A DNA stretch of 64,000 bases from Sphingomonas qomolangmaensis. GTDB taxonomy: Bacteria > Pseudomonadota > Alphaproteobacteria > Sphingomonadales > Sphingomonadaceae. Every line of letters begins with the position of its first letter. Position 1 is the stretch's first letter. The position numbers were made by a program, and so were the translations under genes. The notes beneath the pieces are model-generated. The model had not been told where the DNA came from and ran no database searches. It saw only the letters and a program-made list of their open reading frames with translations. Positions 51,901-61,036 of this stretch are shown piece by piece. The stretch is from assembly GCF_024496245.1 (NCBI RefSeq), contig NZ_CP101740.1, positions 2,665,501 to 2,729,500 of the forward strand. Direction: 5' to 3'.

Positions 51901-53094
51901 TCAGACGATCTCGAACAGCCCTGCCGCGCCCATGCCGCCGGCGGTGCACATCGATACCACGACATAGCGCACGCCGCGGCGGCGGCCTTCGATCAGCGCG
52001 TGGCCGACCATGCGGCTGCCGGTCATGCCGAAGGGGTGGCCGATCGCGATCGCGCCGCCGTTGACGTTGTAGCGTTCGGGATCGATGCCGAGCGCGTCGC
52101 GGCAATAAAGGCATTGGCTGGCAAAGGCTTCGTTGAGCTCCCACAGGCCGATATCGGCGACACTGAGCCCGGCGCGGTCGAGCAATTTGGGGATCGCGAA
52201 GACCGGGCCGATTCCCATTTCTTCGGGCGCACAGCCCGCGACCTGGAAGCCGCGATAGATGCCGAGGATGGGGAGGTTTTCGGCCTGTGCGGTGGCGCGG
52301 TCCATCACGATCTGCGCGGCGGCACCGTCGGAAAGCTGGCTGGCATTGCCCGCGGTGACGAAGCGCCCTTCGGCAACAACCTCGCCGCCCTTCCAGACAG
52401 GCTTGAGCGCGGCGAGCCCTTCGGCGGTGGTGCCCGCGCGGATGCCTTCGTCCTGGATGACGGTGACCGGTTCGGTGCCGGTCTGGACGCCCTGTTTGTC
52501 GATCAGCGCCTTTTCGACGGTGATCGGTGCGATCTCGGCATCGAACGCGCCGCTGGCGAGGCCGGCGGCGGCGCGCTGCTGGCTTTGCGCGGCATAGGCG
52601 TCTTGGCGCTCGCGGCTGATGCCGTAGCGATCGGCGACGATCTCGGCGGTTTCGATCATCGGCATATAGGCGTGCGGCACCCGATCGAGCACCGAGCGGT
52701 TGGGGTAACGCGGCGCGTCCTTCATCGTCAGGCTGATCGATTCCATGCCGCCCGCCAGCGCGACGTCGAGGTCGCCGGCGATGATCGAACGCGCGGCGAG
52801 CGCGACTGCGGTGAGCCCCGAGCCGCATTTGCGATCGAGCGAGAAGGCGGGAATGCTCTGCGGCAGGCCGGCGGCGAACAGGCACATGCGTGCCAGGTTC
52901 GCGCCCTGCGTCCCCCATTGGTTGCCCGCGCCGAAGAAGACATCGTCGATCCGCGCGGGGTCGATCCCGGCGCGCTCGATCGCGGCGCGCATGACATGGC
53001 CGCCGAGCACCGGCGCTTCGGTGGCGTTGAAATAGCCGCGCCCGGCCTTGCCGATGCCGGTGCGCGCGGTCGAGACGATAACGGCTTCGCGCAT
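51901..53094 (-). CDS. Thiolase family acetyl-CoA acyltransferase
   Basis: 397 residues. The nucleophilic cysteine sits in [13 protein letters not shown] (about 90), the second active site in [18 protein letters not shown] (His) and [10 protein letters not shown] (Cys) near the C-terminus. It catalyses thiolytic cleavage or Claisen condensation of acyl-CoA. It is next to a crotonase, so fatty acid or aromatic beta-oxidation is a likely role. No signal peptide. Not certain whether biosynthetic or degradative. Confidence 0.93.
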   Translation of the reverse strand: MREAVIVSTARTGIGKAGRGYFNATEAPVLGGHVMRAAIERAGIDPARIDDVFFGAGNQWGTQGANLARMCLFAAGLPQSIPAFSLDRKCGSGLTAVALAARSIIAGDLDVALAGGMESISLTMKDAPRYPNRSVLDRVPHAYMPMIETAEIVADRYGISRERQDAYAAQSQQRAAAGLASGAFDAEIAPITVEKALIDKQGVQTGTEPVTVIQDEGIRAGTTAEGLAALKPVWKGGEVVAEGRFVTAGNASQLSDGAAAQIVMDRATAQAENLPILGIYRGFQVAGCAPEEMGIGPVFAIPKLLDRAGLSVADIGLWELNEAFASQCLYCRDALGIDPERYNVNGGAIAIGHPFGMTGSRMVGHALIEGRRRGVRYVVVSMCTAGGMGAAGLFEIV

Positions 53095-53114
53095 GGGGTA
53101 TCCTTTTGTCAGGG

Positions 53115-53900
53115 TCAGTCGGCGAAGACGGGGCTGCGCCGTTCGATGTTGGCGCGCACCGCCTCGAGCTGGTTGGGGGTACGCATCAGCCGCGCTTGTT
53201 CGTCGCTTTCGGCCTGCAGGATGGCTGCGGAATCGGCGTCGGCGGCGAGGTTGGCGAGGCGCTTGGCGGCGCGCACCGCCTGGGGGTGGCGACCGGCGAT
53301 CTGCTGCGCGAGGTCCATCGCGGCGGCGTGCGGATCGTCGGCTAGGCGGGTGACGAAGCCGTGCGCGAGCGCTTCGGCGGCGTCGAATTCGCGCGCGGTA
53401 TAGGCAAGCTCGCGCAGCACGTCGTCGCGGACGATCGTCCGCCACAGCGCGAACCCCGCCATGTCGGGGACGATCCCCCATTTGAGCTCCATGATCGACA
53501 GCCGGGTGGCAGGCGCGCAGATGCGGATGTCGGCGCCGCCCATGATCTGGAATCCGCCGCCGAAGGCGATGCCGTGGACCGCGGCGATGACGGGGACGGG
53601 CAGGTTGCGCCAGCCCCAAGCGACGTGCTGGTACAGATTGGCATCGCCATGGGTGCGCCCCTCGAGCGTGGCGCCCGAGCCGCCGCTCGCCATGCTGGCC
53701 ATGTCGAGCCCGGCGCAAAAGGCGCGGCCTTCGCCCGACAGGACGATGCAGCGCAGCCCCGGCGTCTCGCCCAGCCGCAGGATGGTGCCGGCGATCGCGG
53801 CGAACATCTGCGGGTCGAGCGCGTTCATCTTTTCGGGCCGCGACAGCCGGACATCGGCGATCCCAGCTTCGATCGTGGTGGTTACGCGCTGGTCGCTCAT
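53115..53900 (-). CDS. Enoyl-CoA hydratase/isomerase (crotonase) family protein
   Basis: 261 residues. [30 protein letters not shown] (first oxyanion-hole region) and [21 protein letters not shown] (second) are crotonase motifs; [16 protein letters not shown] follows. It would act on CoA-thioesters. ATG 53900 is preceded by GGAGGCGAGG; the frame is open upstream but lacks a better start. It lies upstream of the thiolase on the same strand, 20 bases apart, so likely one operon. Confidence 0.92.
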   Translation of the reverse strand: MSDQRVTTTIEAGIADVRLSRPEKMNALDPQMFAAIAGTILRLGETPGLRCIVLSGEGRAFCAGLDMASMASGGSGATLEGRTHGDANLYQHVAWGWRNLPVPVIAAVHGIAFGGGFQIMGGADIRICAPATRLSIMELKWGIVPDMAGFALWRTIVRDDVLRELAYTAREFDAAEALAHGFVTRLADDPHAAAMDLAQQIAGRHPQAVRAAKRLANLAADADSAAILQAESDEQARLMRTPNQLEAVRANIERRSPVFAD

Positions 53901-54036
53901 CCTCGCCTCCATCTTTTGGTACGGGTGTATGACGGCATAAACGAGGTTGCGCGAGGGGCTTTCGGATCGAGGGTATGCCAAAAGGCGCGCAATCGCGGCG
54001 GTTGGCGCTGCGCATATCGCGCGCTATGGGGCGGGG

Positions 54037-54513
54037 ATGCGCACCCAACCGACCTTTCGCTTCGATCCTGCACGCTTTTTCGAGGCGCGGACCGGCGGGC
54101 ATGGCGCGGTGGTGGGGATAGGATACCAGGCGCATGGCGACGATTGGGCCGAGCTGACCCTGCCCTATGACGAACGGCTGATCGGCGATGTCGCGACCGG
54201 GGTGATCGCGTCGGGACCGATCCTGACGCTGATGGACATGGCGACCAGCGTCGCGATCTGGCTGAAGCGCGGGCAGTTCGTGCCGCAGGCGACGCTCGAC
54301 CTGCGGATCGACTATCTGCGGCCCGCGACGCCGGGGCGGACGGTGATCGGGCGCGGCGAATGCTATCGGCTGACGCGCAGCATCGCCTTCGTGCGCGGGC
54401 AGGCGCATGACGGCGACCCCGACGATCCGCTGGCGCATGTGGCGGGGACGTTCATGTTTACCGAGGTGGGCATGTCTACCGGCGTGGGCATGGCCACCGG
54501 GGTGGCGAAGTGA
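54037..54513 (+). CDS. PaaI-type thioesterase (hot-dog fold), first of two
   Basis: 158 residues. [53 protein letters not shown] is the hot-dog fold hydrolase pattern of acyl-CoA thioesterases. It presumably hydrolyses acyl- or aryl-CoA. The GTG of the next gene overlaps its stop by four bases. ATG 54037 is chosen within a longer open frame. Confidence 0.85.
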   Translation: MRTQPTFRFDPARFFEARTGGHGAVVGIGYQAHGDDWAELTLPYDERLIGDVATGVIASGPILTLMDMATSVAIWLKRGQFVPQATLDLRIDYLRPATPGRTVIGRGECYRLTRSIAFVRGQAHDGDPDDPLAHVAGTFMFTEVGMSTGVGMATGVAK

Positions 54514-54887
54514 CGCTGCCGCCTTATGCGCAATTGCTGGGGATCGTCGCCGAGCGCGATGCCGGCGCGCCGACCGAACTGGTGATGCCCTTCACCCCCG
54601 AGGTGCTGGGGCGGCCGGGGTTCGTCCATGGCGGGGCGCTGGGCGGATTGCTCGAAATGGCGGCGATTGTCGCGCTGACCGAAGCGCTGGGCGCGGATGC
54701 CGCGCGGGTGAAGCCGATCAATGTGACGGTCGATTTCATGCGCGGCGGACGCGAGAAGCCGACGCGCGCGGCGGGCACGGTCACGCGGCTGGGGACGCGG
54801 ATCGCCAATGTCGAGGCGGTGGCGTGGCAGGATTCGCGCGACAAGCCGATCGCCGCGGCGCGGATGCTGTATTTGCTGGTGCGGTAA
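54510..54887 (+). CDS. PaaI-type thioesterase (hot-dog fold), second of two
   Basis: 125 residues with a GTG start overlapping the upstream stop (GTGA). [23 protein letters not shown] contains the conserved His-Gly-Gly region of hot-dog thioesterases; [22 protein letters not shown] follows. With the first copy it may form a heteromer, as the pair has diverged. Substrate unknown. Context (crotonase, thiolase divergent) suggests acyl-CoA metabolism. Confidence 0.85.
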   Translation: MTLPPYAQLLGIVAERDAGAPTELVMPFTPEVLGRPGFVHGGALGGLLEMAAIVALTEALGADAARVKPINVTVDFMRGGREKPTRAAGTVTRLGTRIANVEAVAWQDSRDKPIAAARMLYLLVR

Positions 54888-54930
54888 CGGCGGGCGCGGT
54901 TTCTCGACTTCGCTCGACGAACGGCGGCGT

Positions 54931-55611
54931 TCAGCCTGCCTTGGGTGGCAAGGTGAAACAGCCGACAAATGCTTCGGCGAGGGCGCGGTCGCCGGTGAGG
55001 GTGAGCGCGCCTGCGGCTTCGGCATCGGCGATCGGGCGCGCGCCATAGACGATTCCGGCGAGCGTCATCGGATCGGTGGTGAAGACCGCGGCGGCGCGCG
55101 CGGGATCGTCGCGGACGATCGGGATCGCATCGGGGGTCACGTCGGCGACGAAGCGGTCGGGGCCGAAGGCGAAGCCGATACGACCGGTGAAGCCGCCGCC
55201 ATACATCGTCCGGAACGACAGCATGATCGAGGCCGCCGATAGCGGCAGCGTGGGATCATGATCGGGCGAGCGCGCCGCCCAGCGGCCGAGCGCCTGGATC
55301 GCGCGCTCGGCTTCATAGCCCCAGGGGGTGAGGCCATAGACTTGCGCATTGGCGGGCGGCGGGAGCTGTTCGCGCTGGACGATCCGCGCGGCGACGAGGC
55401 CGGTAAGCCGTTGGGTGAGGATGTTGGCGCTGATCCCCGGCAGCCCGGCGCGCAGCTCGCTGAAGCGACGCGCGCCGAACATCAGTTCGCGCACGATAAG
55501 CAGCGACCAGCGTTCGCCGACCAGTTCGAGCGCGAGCGCGGTGCCGCACGCATCGTCATACCAGCGCTTCGTCGCAATTTCGGGGACTTCGGTAACTTTA
55601 GATAACTTCAT
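54931..55611 (-). CDS. HxlR-type winged-helix regulator with C-terminal domain
   Basis: 226 residues. The N-terminal winged HTH (TALALELVGERWSLLIVRELMFGARRFSELRAGLPGISANILTQRLTGLVAARIV) is HxlR/MarR-like. The second half (about 120-226) is an SCP2-type or ligand-binding region. These usually answer to small aldehydes or thiol stress. It is divergent from the small protein and DUF1428 gene, which it may control. Confidence 0.87.
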   Translation of the reverse strand: MKLSKVTEVPEIATKRWYDDACGTALALELVGERWSLLIVRELMFGARRFSELRAGLPGISANILTQRLTGLVAARIVQREQLPPPANAQVYGLTPWGYEAERAIQALGRWAARSPDHDPTLPLSAASIMLSFRTMYGGGFTGRIGFAFGPDRFVADVTPDAIPIVRDDPARAAAVFTTDPMTLAGIVYGARPIADAEAAGALTLTGDRALAEAFVGCFTLPPKAG

Positions 55612-55668
55612 GGTTGCTTTTCATAACCGCTGCGGGCATGCAACGCAAATCATCCCGGGAGGTTGCCG

Positions 55669-55773
55669 ATGTTGCACCGTCGTCCGATCGCGCTTGGCGC
55701 ATTGTCGTTCCTGACCACGATCCTGGCGATCCTTTCGTGCAGCCTGTCGGCGGGCACCGGGCCCTTTGCCTGA
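55669..55773 (+). CDS. Small hydrophobic protein, possible lipoprotein
   Basis: A 34-residue frame with GGGAGG six bases before the ATG, a strong ribosome site. It reads MLHRRPIALGALSFLTTILA then ILSCSLSAG, a basic start plus hydrophobic stretch and a Cys that might be a lipobox. Unrecognised; could be a small membrane protein or a leader. It is on the same strand and upstream of the DUF1428 gene. Confidence 0.45.
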   Translation: MLHRRPIALGALSFLTTILAILSCSLSAGTGPFA

Positions 55774-55815
55774 CACCCCCGAGCCACCTGACATCAACGA
55801 GAGAGGAGCGACGTC

Positions 55816-56172
55816 ATGAGCTATATCCAGGGTTTCCTGATTCCCGTGCCGATCGACAAGAAGGACGCCTATGTCGCGATGGCGGCCAAGGCCTGTCCGC
55901 TGTTCATCGAATATGGCGCGACCGAACTGGTCGAGGCGTGGGGGGTCGACATACCCGACGGCAAGGTCACCGACTTCAAGATGGCGGTGAAGGCCGAACC
56001 CGGCGAGACGGTGGTGTTTTCGTGGCTGGTCTGGCCCGACAAGGCGACCTGCGACGCCGCGGCGCAGAAGATGATCGAAGACGAGCGGATGAAGCCCGAT
56101 GGCGAGATGCCGTTCGACGGGATGCGGATGATGTGGGGCGGGTTCGAGCCGGTGTTCACCCACGGGCGCTGA
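55816..56172 (+). CDS. DUF1428 family protein
   Basis: 118 residues. MSYIQGFLIPVPIDKKDAYVAMAAKACPLFIEYGATELVEAWGVDIPDGKVTDF and the tail MPFDGMRMMWGGFEPVF are the DUF1428 pattern, an alpha/beta barrel-like small protein of unknown function, often near stress genes. GAGAGGAG precedes the ATG. Confidence 0.9.
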   Translation: MSYIQGFLIPVPIDKKDAYVAMAAKACPLFIEYGATELVEAWGVDIPDGKVTDFKMAVKAEPGETVVFSWLVWPDKATCDAAAQKMIEDERMKPDGEMPFDGMRMMWGGFEPVFTHGR

Positions 56173-56275
56173 GGCTGCGCGGTGAGGGGGCCGGTCGGGG
56201 CGCTATCGCGGGGCGCGAAATCGCCTATAGGATGCGGTGACGCCGTCCTTCGCGGCATGATCCTTGGGTTCCGCG

Positions 56276-57085
56276 ATGCGTTCGACGACCGATCCTTCCC
56301 TGGCGACGCGGTGGCGCGAGGCGCTGCGCCGGCGCGGGCCGCCGCTGCTGCTGGCGCTGGCGGCCGAGGCGCTGCTGGTGCTGCTGTTCCTGGCGCTGGC
56401 ACCGCGCTTCGCCCCCGAGCTGGTGCCGACATCGTCGCTGACGACCTTCGACGTGGCCGAGGGGGTCGAGGATGCGCCGACGACCCCGACCGAAAGCGAG
56501 GATAGCGACGATGCGAGCGCGGGCGAGGTCGCGAGCGTGCAGCCGCCCGAGCCGGTGGTGCCGCGCGACGAGCCGCCGCCGACCCCGCCCGCGCCGCCGC
56601 CCGAGGTGAAGCTACCCTCGAACGTGATCTGGCTGACGCGCGAGCAATATACCCGCAGCGCGCTGCCCAAGGGCGAGACGCGCGTGGCCGAGGCGCCGGC
56701 GGGGACGCCGTCGCTGACTGCCGGCGGGGGTGGCGGCGCGCGACCGGGCGACAGCGCGCTGGCCGCGGGAAGCGGGCCCAATGGCGAGCCGCTCTATGCC
56801 GCCGAATGGCATACCCGGCCGACCAACGCGCAATTGTCGACCTACATGCCCGCGCGGCAGCAGGAGGGCTGGGGGCTGATCGCGTGCCGGACCGCGCCGG
56901 GCTATCGCGTCGAGGATTGCCGCGAGCTCGCCGATTCGCCGCGCGGATCGCGACTGGCGGGGGCGGTGCGGCAGGCGGCGTGGCAGTTCCGCGTGCGGCC
57001 GCCGCGGGTAGGCGGGCGCGAAGTTGTCGGGGCGTGGGTGAGCATTCGGATCGACTATACCGTGCGCGGGGGGCGTGGGGGGTAG
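56276..57085 (+). CDS. TonB-like envelope protein
   Basis: 269 residues. One N-terminal membrane span (PPLLLALAAEALLVLLFLALAP), then an acidic and proline-rich stretch (EPVVPRDEPPPTPPAPPPE), and a C-terminal part ending AAWQFRVRPPRVGGREVVGAWVSIRIDYTV, reminiscent of the TonB C-terminal domain. TonB usually spans the periplasm to energise receptors. No ExbB/ExbD is adjacent, so this is a solitary TonB-family homologue at best. ATG 56276 is used within a TTG-led frame. Confidence 0.65.
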   Translation: MRSTTDPSLATRWREALRRRGPPLLLALAAEALLVLLFLALAPRFAPELVPTSSLTTFDVAEGVEDAPTTPTESEDSDDASAGEVASVQPPEPVVPRDEPPPTPPAPPPEVKLPSNVIWLTREQYTRSALPKGETRVAEAPAGTPSLTAGGGGGARPGDSALAAGSGPNGEPLYAAEWHTRPTNAQLSTYMPARQQEGWGLIACRTAPGYRVEDCRELADSPRGSRLAGAVRQAAWQFRVRPPRVGGREVVGAWVSIRIDYTVRGGRGG

Positions 57086-57195
57086 CCGGCGCGGCTTCAA
57101 CCCGGCGCGGATAAGCAATGCTTGGCGCGATGATAGGCGAGTTTGCTGGATACTTTGGCGGCTGCGGCGTTGTAGCGGGCAAAAGGAGTAAGCCC

Positions 57196-58200
57196 ATGCG
57201 AGCAATGACGGTACGCGCCCCGGCGGGGTTGGAGAATCTGAAGCTGGAGGATCGCGCCGATCCGGGGCAGCCGGGACCGGGCCAGATCCGGGTGGCGGTG
57301 CAGGGGAGTTCGCTGAACTTCCACGACCTGGGCGTGGTGCTGGGCAAGATGCCGAGCGACGACGGGCGCATCCCGCTCGCCGATGGCGCGGGCGTGGTCG
57401 AGGCGGTCGGCGAAGGCGTGCGCGAGTTCGCGGTCGGCGATCATGTGGTGTCGTGCTTCTTCCCCGACTGGCAGGACGGCACCCCGACGATCGGCGATTT
57501 CCGCCGGACGCCGGGCGACGGGATCGACGGCTTCGCGCAGGATGTCGTGGTGCTGCCCGCGACCGCCTTCACCCAAAGCCCTCGCGGCTATGACGCGGTC
57601 GAGGCGGCGACGATCACGACGGCGGGGCTGACCGCCTGGCGCGCTTTGGTGGTCGACGGCAAGCTGAAGGCGGGCGATACCGTGCTGCTGCTCGGCACCG
57701 GCGGGGTTTCGATCTGGGCGCTGCAGATCGCCAAGGCGATGCGCGCGCGGGTGGCGATCACCTCGTCGTCGAACGAGAAGCTCGAGCGCGCCAAGGCATT
57801 GGGCGCCGATTTCACGCTGAACTATCGCGAGCAGGCCGATTGGGGTGCCCAGGTGGCCGAATGGAGCGGCGGCGGGGTCGACCATGTCGTCGAGGTCGGC
57901 GGGCCGGGCACGCTCGCGCAGTCGATCGAGGCGGTGCGCGTCGGCGGGCATATCTCGCTGATCGGGGTGCTGACCGGCGGCGCGGGCGAGGTGCCGACCG
58001 CGGCGCTGATGTCGAAGCAGGCGCGGCTGCAGGGGCTGATCGTCGGCAGCCGGCGCGAGCAGCAGGACTTCGTCCGCGCGCTCGAGGCGACGGGAATCAA
58101 GCCGGTGATCGACCGCCGCTTCGGCATCGAGCAGCTGGGCGAAGCCTTCGCCTATGAGATGAGCGCGGGGCATTTCGGCAAGATCGGGGTGGCCTGGTAG
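57196..58200 (+). CDS. Zinc-less NAD(P)-dependent alcohol dehydrogenase (quinone oxidoreductase-like)
   Basis: 334 residues, MDR superfamily. GSSLNFHDLGVVLGKMP, GDHVVSCFFPDWQDG and the cofactor loop VLLLGTGGVSIWALQIAKAM (about 170) are clear; no structural-zinc cysteine cluster is visible. It probably reduces or oxidises carbonyl compounds. AAGGAG precedes ATG 57196. It lies 32 bases before the aldo/keto reductase, likely one operon of stress or detoxification enzymes. Confidence 0.9.
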   Translation: MRAMTVRAPAGLENLKLEDRADPGQPGPGQIRVAVQGSSLNFHDLGVVLGKMPSDDGRIPLADGAGVVEAVGEGVREFAVGDHVVSCFFPDWQDGTPTIGDFRRTPGDGIDGFAQDVVVLPATAFTQSPRGYDAVEAATITTAGLTAWRALVVDGKLKAGDTVLLLGTGGVSIWALQIAKAMRARVAITSSSNEKLERAKALGADFTLNYREQADWGAQVAEWSGGGVDHVVEVGGPGTLAQSIEAVRVGGHISLIGVLTGGAGEVPTAALMSKQARLQGLIVGSRREQQDFVRALEATGIKPVIDRRFGIEQLGEAFAYEMSAGHFGKIGVAW

Positions 58201-58232
58201 GCCGCGCGGACGATATCGAGAGGAACGACATC

Positions 58233-59246
58233 ATGGCGATCAAGGACATCCTGCCGGGCAAGCTCGGCTTCGGCGCGGCGCCGCTCGGCAACATGTTCCG
58301 CGATATCCCCGAGGACGAGGCGCTGGCGACGGTGCAGGCGGCGTGGGACGACGGCATCCGCTATTTCGACAACGCGCCCTTCTATGGCGCTGGCCTTGCC
58401 GAAATCCGGATGGGCGAGGCGCTGACGGGCAAGCCGCGCGGCGAATATGTCATCAGCACCAAGGTGGGGCGCGTCATCCTCGACGAGGTCGAGGACGTCA
58501 GCGCGCGCGACCAGGGCGAGAAAGGCGGGCTGTTCGAACATGGCCGCGCCAACCGGGTGGTGAACGACTATTCGGCAGACGCCACGCTGCGATCGATCGA
58601 GGACAGCCTGAAGCGGCTCAAGACCGACCATATCGACATCGCCTGGGTGCACGACGTGGCGCAGGATTTCTATGGCGACCAATGGATCGGCAAGTTCGAG
58701 GAGGCGCGCACCGGTGCGTTCCGCGCGCTTGACCGGCTGCGCGACGAAGGCGTCATCAAAGGCTGGGGCCTGGGGGTGAACCGCGTCGAGGCGATCGAAT
58801 TGCTGCTGGGCCTCGACGAACCGCGCCCCGACGGGTTTCTGCTGGCGGGGCGCTACACGCTGCTCGACCATGACAAGGCGCTCGAGCGGCTGATGCCGAT
58901 GGTCGCCGAGCGCGGCCTGGGGATCGTCGTCGGCGGGCCGTACAGCTCGGGCGCCTTGGTGGGCGGGCCGAACTTCGAATATGCGCCCGCTTCGCCCGAG
59001 ATCCTGGCGAAGGTAGCGGCGATCAAGGCGATCGCCGACCGGCATGACGCGAGCATGAAGGCGCTGGGGATCCAGTTCGCGCTCGCCAATCCGGCGGTGG
59101 CGGCGGTGATCCCGGGGGCGAGCCGGCCGAGCCGGATCGCCGAGGATCGCGCGGCGCTGGAGGAGCGCGTGCCGGCCGAGGTGTGGGCCGAGTTGCGCGC
59201 GCAGGGCTTCGTGAACCCGGCGGCACCGTTGCCCGGCGGGGTATGA
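58233..59246 (+). CDS. Aldo/keto reductase
   Basis: 337 residues. RYFDNAPFYGAGLAEIRMGEAL contains the catalytic Asp and Tyr of AKRs, STKVGR the Lys, and DIAWVHDVAQD the His. ALGIQFALANPAVAAVIPGASRPSRI is the NADP-binding end. Resembles the D-threo-aldose 1-dehydrogenase group. Substrate uncertain. AGGAACG upstream of the ATG. Follows the MDR dehydrogenase. Confidence 0.92.
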   Translation: MAIKDILPGKLGFGAAPLGNMFRDIPEDEALATVQAAWDDGIRYFDNAPFYGAGLAEIRMGEALTGKPRGEYVISTKVGRVILDEVEDVSARDQGEKGGLFEHGRANRVVNDYSADATLRSIEDSLKRLKTDHIDIAWVHDVAQDFYGDQWIGKFEEARTGAFRALDRLRDEGVIKGWGLGVNRVEAIELLLGLDEPRPDGFLLAGRYTLLDHDKALERLMPMVAERGLGIVVGGPYSSGALVGGPNFEYAPASPEILAKVAAIKAIADRHDASMKALGIQFALANPAVAAVIPGASRPSRIAEDRAALEERVPAEVWAELRAQGFVNPAAPLPGGV

Positions 59247-59253
59247 GCGCGGC

Positions 59254-59661
59254 TTAGGCGGGCGTGGCCTTGGGATTGGGGCCGAAGCGGTTGTCGGCCT
59301 TGCGGCCGGGGAGCGCCATGACGATGATCTGCGCGAGCGCCGCCAGCGTGTCGATCATCGGGATCGCGCCGGCGACGAAGAAGGCGAGCAGCCACCAGCC
59401 GCTGAGGCCCAGGTCGTGGAGGCGGCGGACCGTGACCGCGATCAGCGGAACGATCAGCGGCAGCAGCGCGAACCCCGCCCAGATGGTGAACCGCGTCTGC
59501 ATTTCGCGCTCCGAGGCGAAGCTGCCGGCGGTCGCGATCATCGCCAGCCCCGCGACGGCGACGACGAGCACGACCAGCAGCACGAACATCCAATATTCGC
59601 GGCGGCGCGAGCGACCCTTGAAGTCGGCGTAGCGGCGCAGCGGCAACAGCATCCAATGCAT
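59254..59661 (-). CDS. DUF805 inner-membrane protein
   Basis: 135 residues. RYADFKGRSRRREYWMFVLLVVLVVAVAGL, WAGFALLPLIVPLIAVTVRRLHDLGLSGWWLLAFF is the DUF805 pattern with three or four spans. Function unknown. It is convergent with the aldo/keto reductase and sits at the left boundary of the restriction-modification insert. Confidence 0.93.
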   Translation of the reverse strand: MHWMLLPLRRYADFKGRSRRREYWMFVLLVVLVVAVAGLAMIATAGSFASEREMQTRFTIWAGFALLPLIVPLIAVTVRRLHDLGLSGWWLLAFFVAGAIPMIDTLAALAQIIVMALPGRKADNRFGPNPKATPA

Positions 59662-59851
59662 TGGGGTTCCTCGGTAATTTTCGAGGGTAACGATAGGGCG
59701 GGGGTGTTGCGAGGTGCAAGGCATTGCGGTTGCTGGCCGGTTGGGGGACGACGCTAAATTGACCGATTGGCCGTTGACATCGACCGGCCGAATGAGGGAT
59801 TCTCGCGCGCTGCGCAGCGTCCCACGGCGCGCGCTCGAGGGAGTAGCGCGG

Positions 59852-61036
59852 ATGTATAGGCAAGGGACAGCTCGCGGTACGGAAACGGCGTGGTATCAAG
59901 GCTGGGATCTCACAGAGAACGAGCGCGCGACGTTTCGCGCAACCACGATCGCTTCACAACAGGCCAAGCGACAAGCAATCGCTGGTGAGTGTACCGCCAG
60001 CAAGCACCCGATCTACAGCCCCCGCCTTGATCCACTCGACCTCATGCCAAGGCTTCATGCTAACGGCTTGTCTGCGTTGTCGCTTTTTAGCGGTGGTGGC
60101 GGGATGGATATCGGCTTTGATCGTGCAGGTTTCGGCCATGTCGCCAGCTATGAGATCATGGAAGGAGCCGCTGCAGTGTTACGGGCAGCGCATCCTGACT
60201 GGACCGTGTACGGCGGAGACAGTGGAGATGTGCGCCGCGTGGAGTGGGGCAAATATCGCGGCAAAGTTGACGTGCTGCACGGGGGGCCGCCCTGCCAGCC
60301 ATTCAGTAATGCTGGGCGGCAGAACGGCGCACTGGACGTGCGCGACATGATTCCCGAATTTGTCCGCGCAGTGAAGGCTATTCGCCCTCGCGTGTTCGTT
60401 TGCGAGAACGTCAGCGGTCTTGCAACCAAACGATTCGAAGAATACGTCAAAAGCACTATAATTGAGCCACTCGAGCGGCAATATGTCATACGGCAGTTCA
60501 TTCTAAATGCTGCCGACTACGGCGTGCCTCAAACCCGTAGGCGCGTTTTGTTCGTCGGGTTTGCTGACAAGGAAGAAGCGGCGCGGTTCGAGATACCTGC
60601 GCCTACCCATCGCCACGACCAGTCAAAGGGCTCTGGTCATAATTTGCCAAAGACAATGGGGGTGCGCGAAGCTTTAGGATTACCTGAAACGGGTGTAGAC
60701 GCTTTATCGCCGACGTTGCGTAGCGGGCTTACCGGACCGCGACACACGACCAGCGTGTTAAGCTCTGTTTCTGCGTTGAAGCTCTGGAATAAGTTGGGTG
60801 TTTGGCCAAACGGTGTTGCGGTCGATCGGGCGGCGGCAAGCGGATACGTTGCAAAGAACGGGGATTTTCGGCTTTCGCTGCCGGATTGCTTGGTTCTCCA
60901 GGGCTTTCCTGGCGATTGGCCTGTGCAGCGGCCAGTCTACTTTGCGCTGGGCCTTATCGGGAACTCCGTCGCCCCCCCTATGGCATACAATCTGGCTAAC
61001 GCCGTCGCTAAGGCTTTGTGTCCCGCCAAGCTTTAA
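59852..61036 (+). CDS. DNA (cytosine-5) methyltransferase
   Basis: 394 residues. Motifs I (LFSGGGGMDIGF, about 78), IV (GGPPCQPFS with catalytic Cys148), VI (ENVSG), VIII (QTRRR) and X (IGNSVAPP) are all present, defining a C5 methyltransferase. The GC content and codon use are lower than neighbours, so acquisition by transfer is likely. The frame begins upstream, but ATG 59852 has AGGGAG eight bases before it. The 3' end overlaps the endonuclease gene by 29 bases, tail to tail. The recognition sequence is unknown. Confidence 0.93.
   Translation: MYRQGTARGTETAWYQGWDLTENERATFRATTIASQQAKRQAIAGECTASKHPIYSPRLDPLDLMPRLHANGLSALSLFSGGGGMDIGFDRAGFGHVASYEIMEGAAAVLRAAHPDWTVYGGDSGDVRRVEWGKYRGKVDVLHGGPPCQPFSNAGRQNGALDVRDMIPEFVRAVKAIRPRVFVCENVSGLATKRFEEYVKSTIIEPLERQYVIRQFILNAADYGVPQTRRRVLFVGFADKEEAARFEIPAPTHRHDQSKGSGHNLPKTMGVREALGLPETGVDALSPTLRSGLTGPRHTTSVLSSVSALKLWNKLGVWPNGVAVDRAAASGYVAKNGDFRLSLPDCLVLQGFPGDWPVQRPVYFALGLIGNSVAPPMAYNLANAVAKALCPAKL

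Noticed and set aside
59714..59851. Longer N-terminus for the cytosine methyltransferase
   Set aside because: The GTG-led extension has host-like GC content and no similarity to methyltransferases; ATG 59852 has a proper ribosome site.
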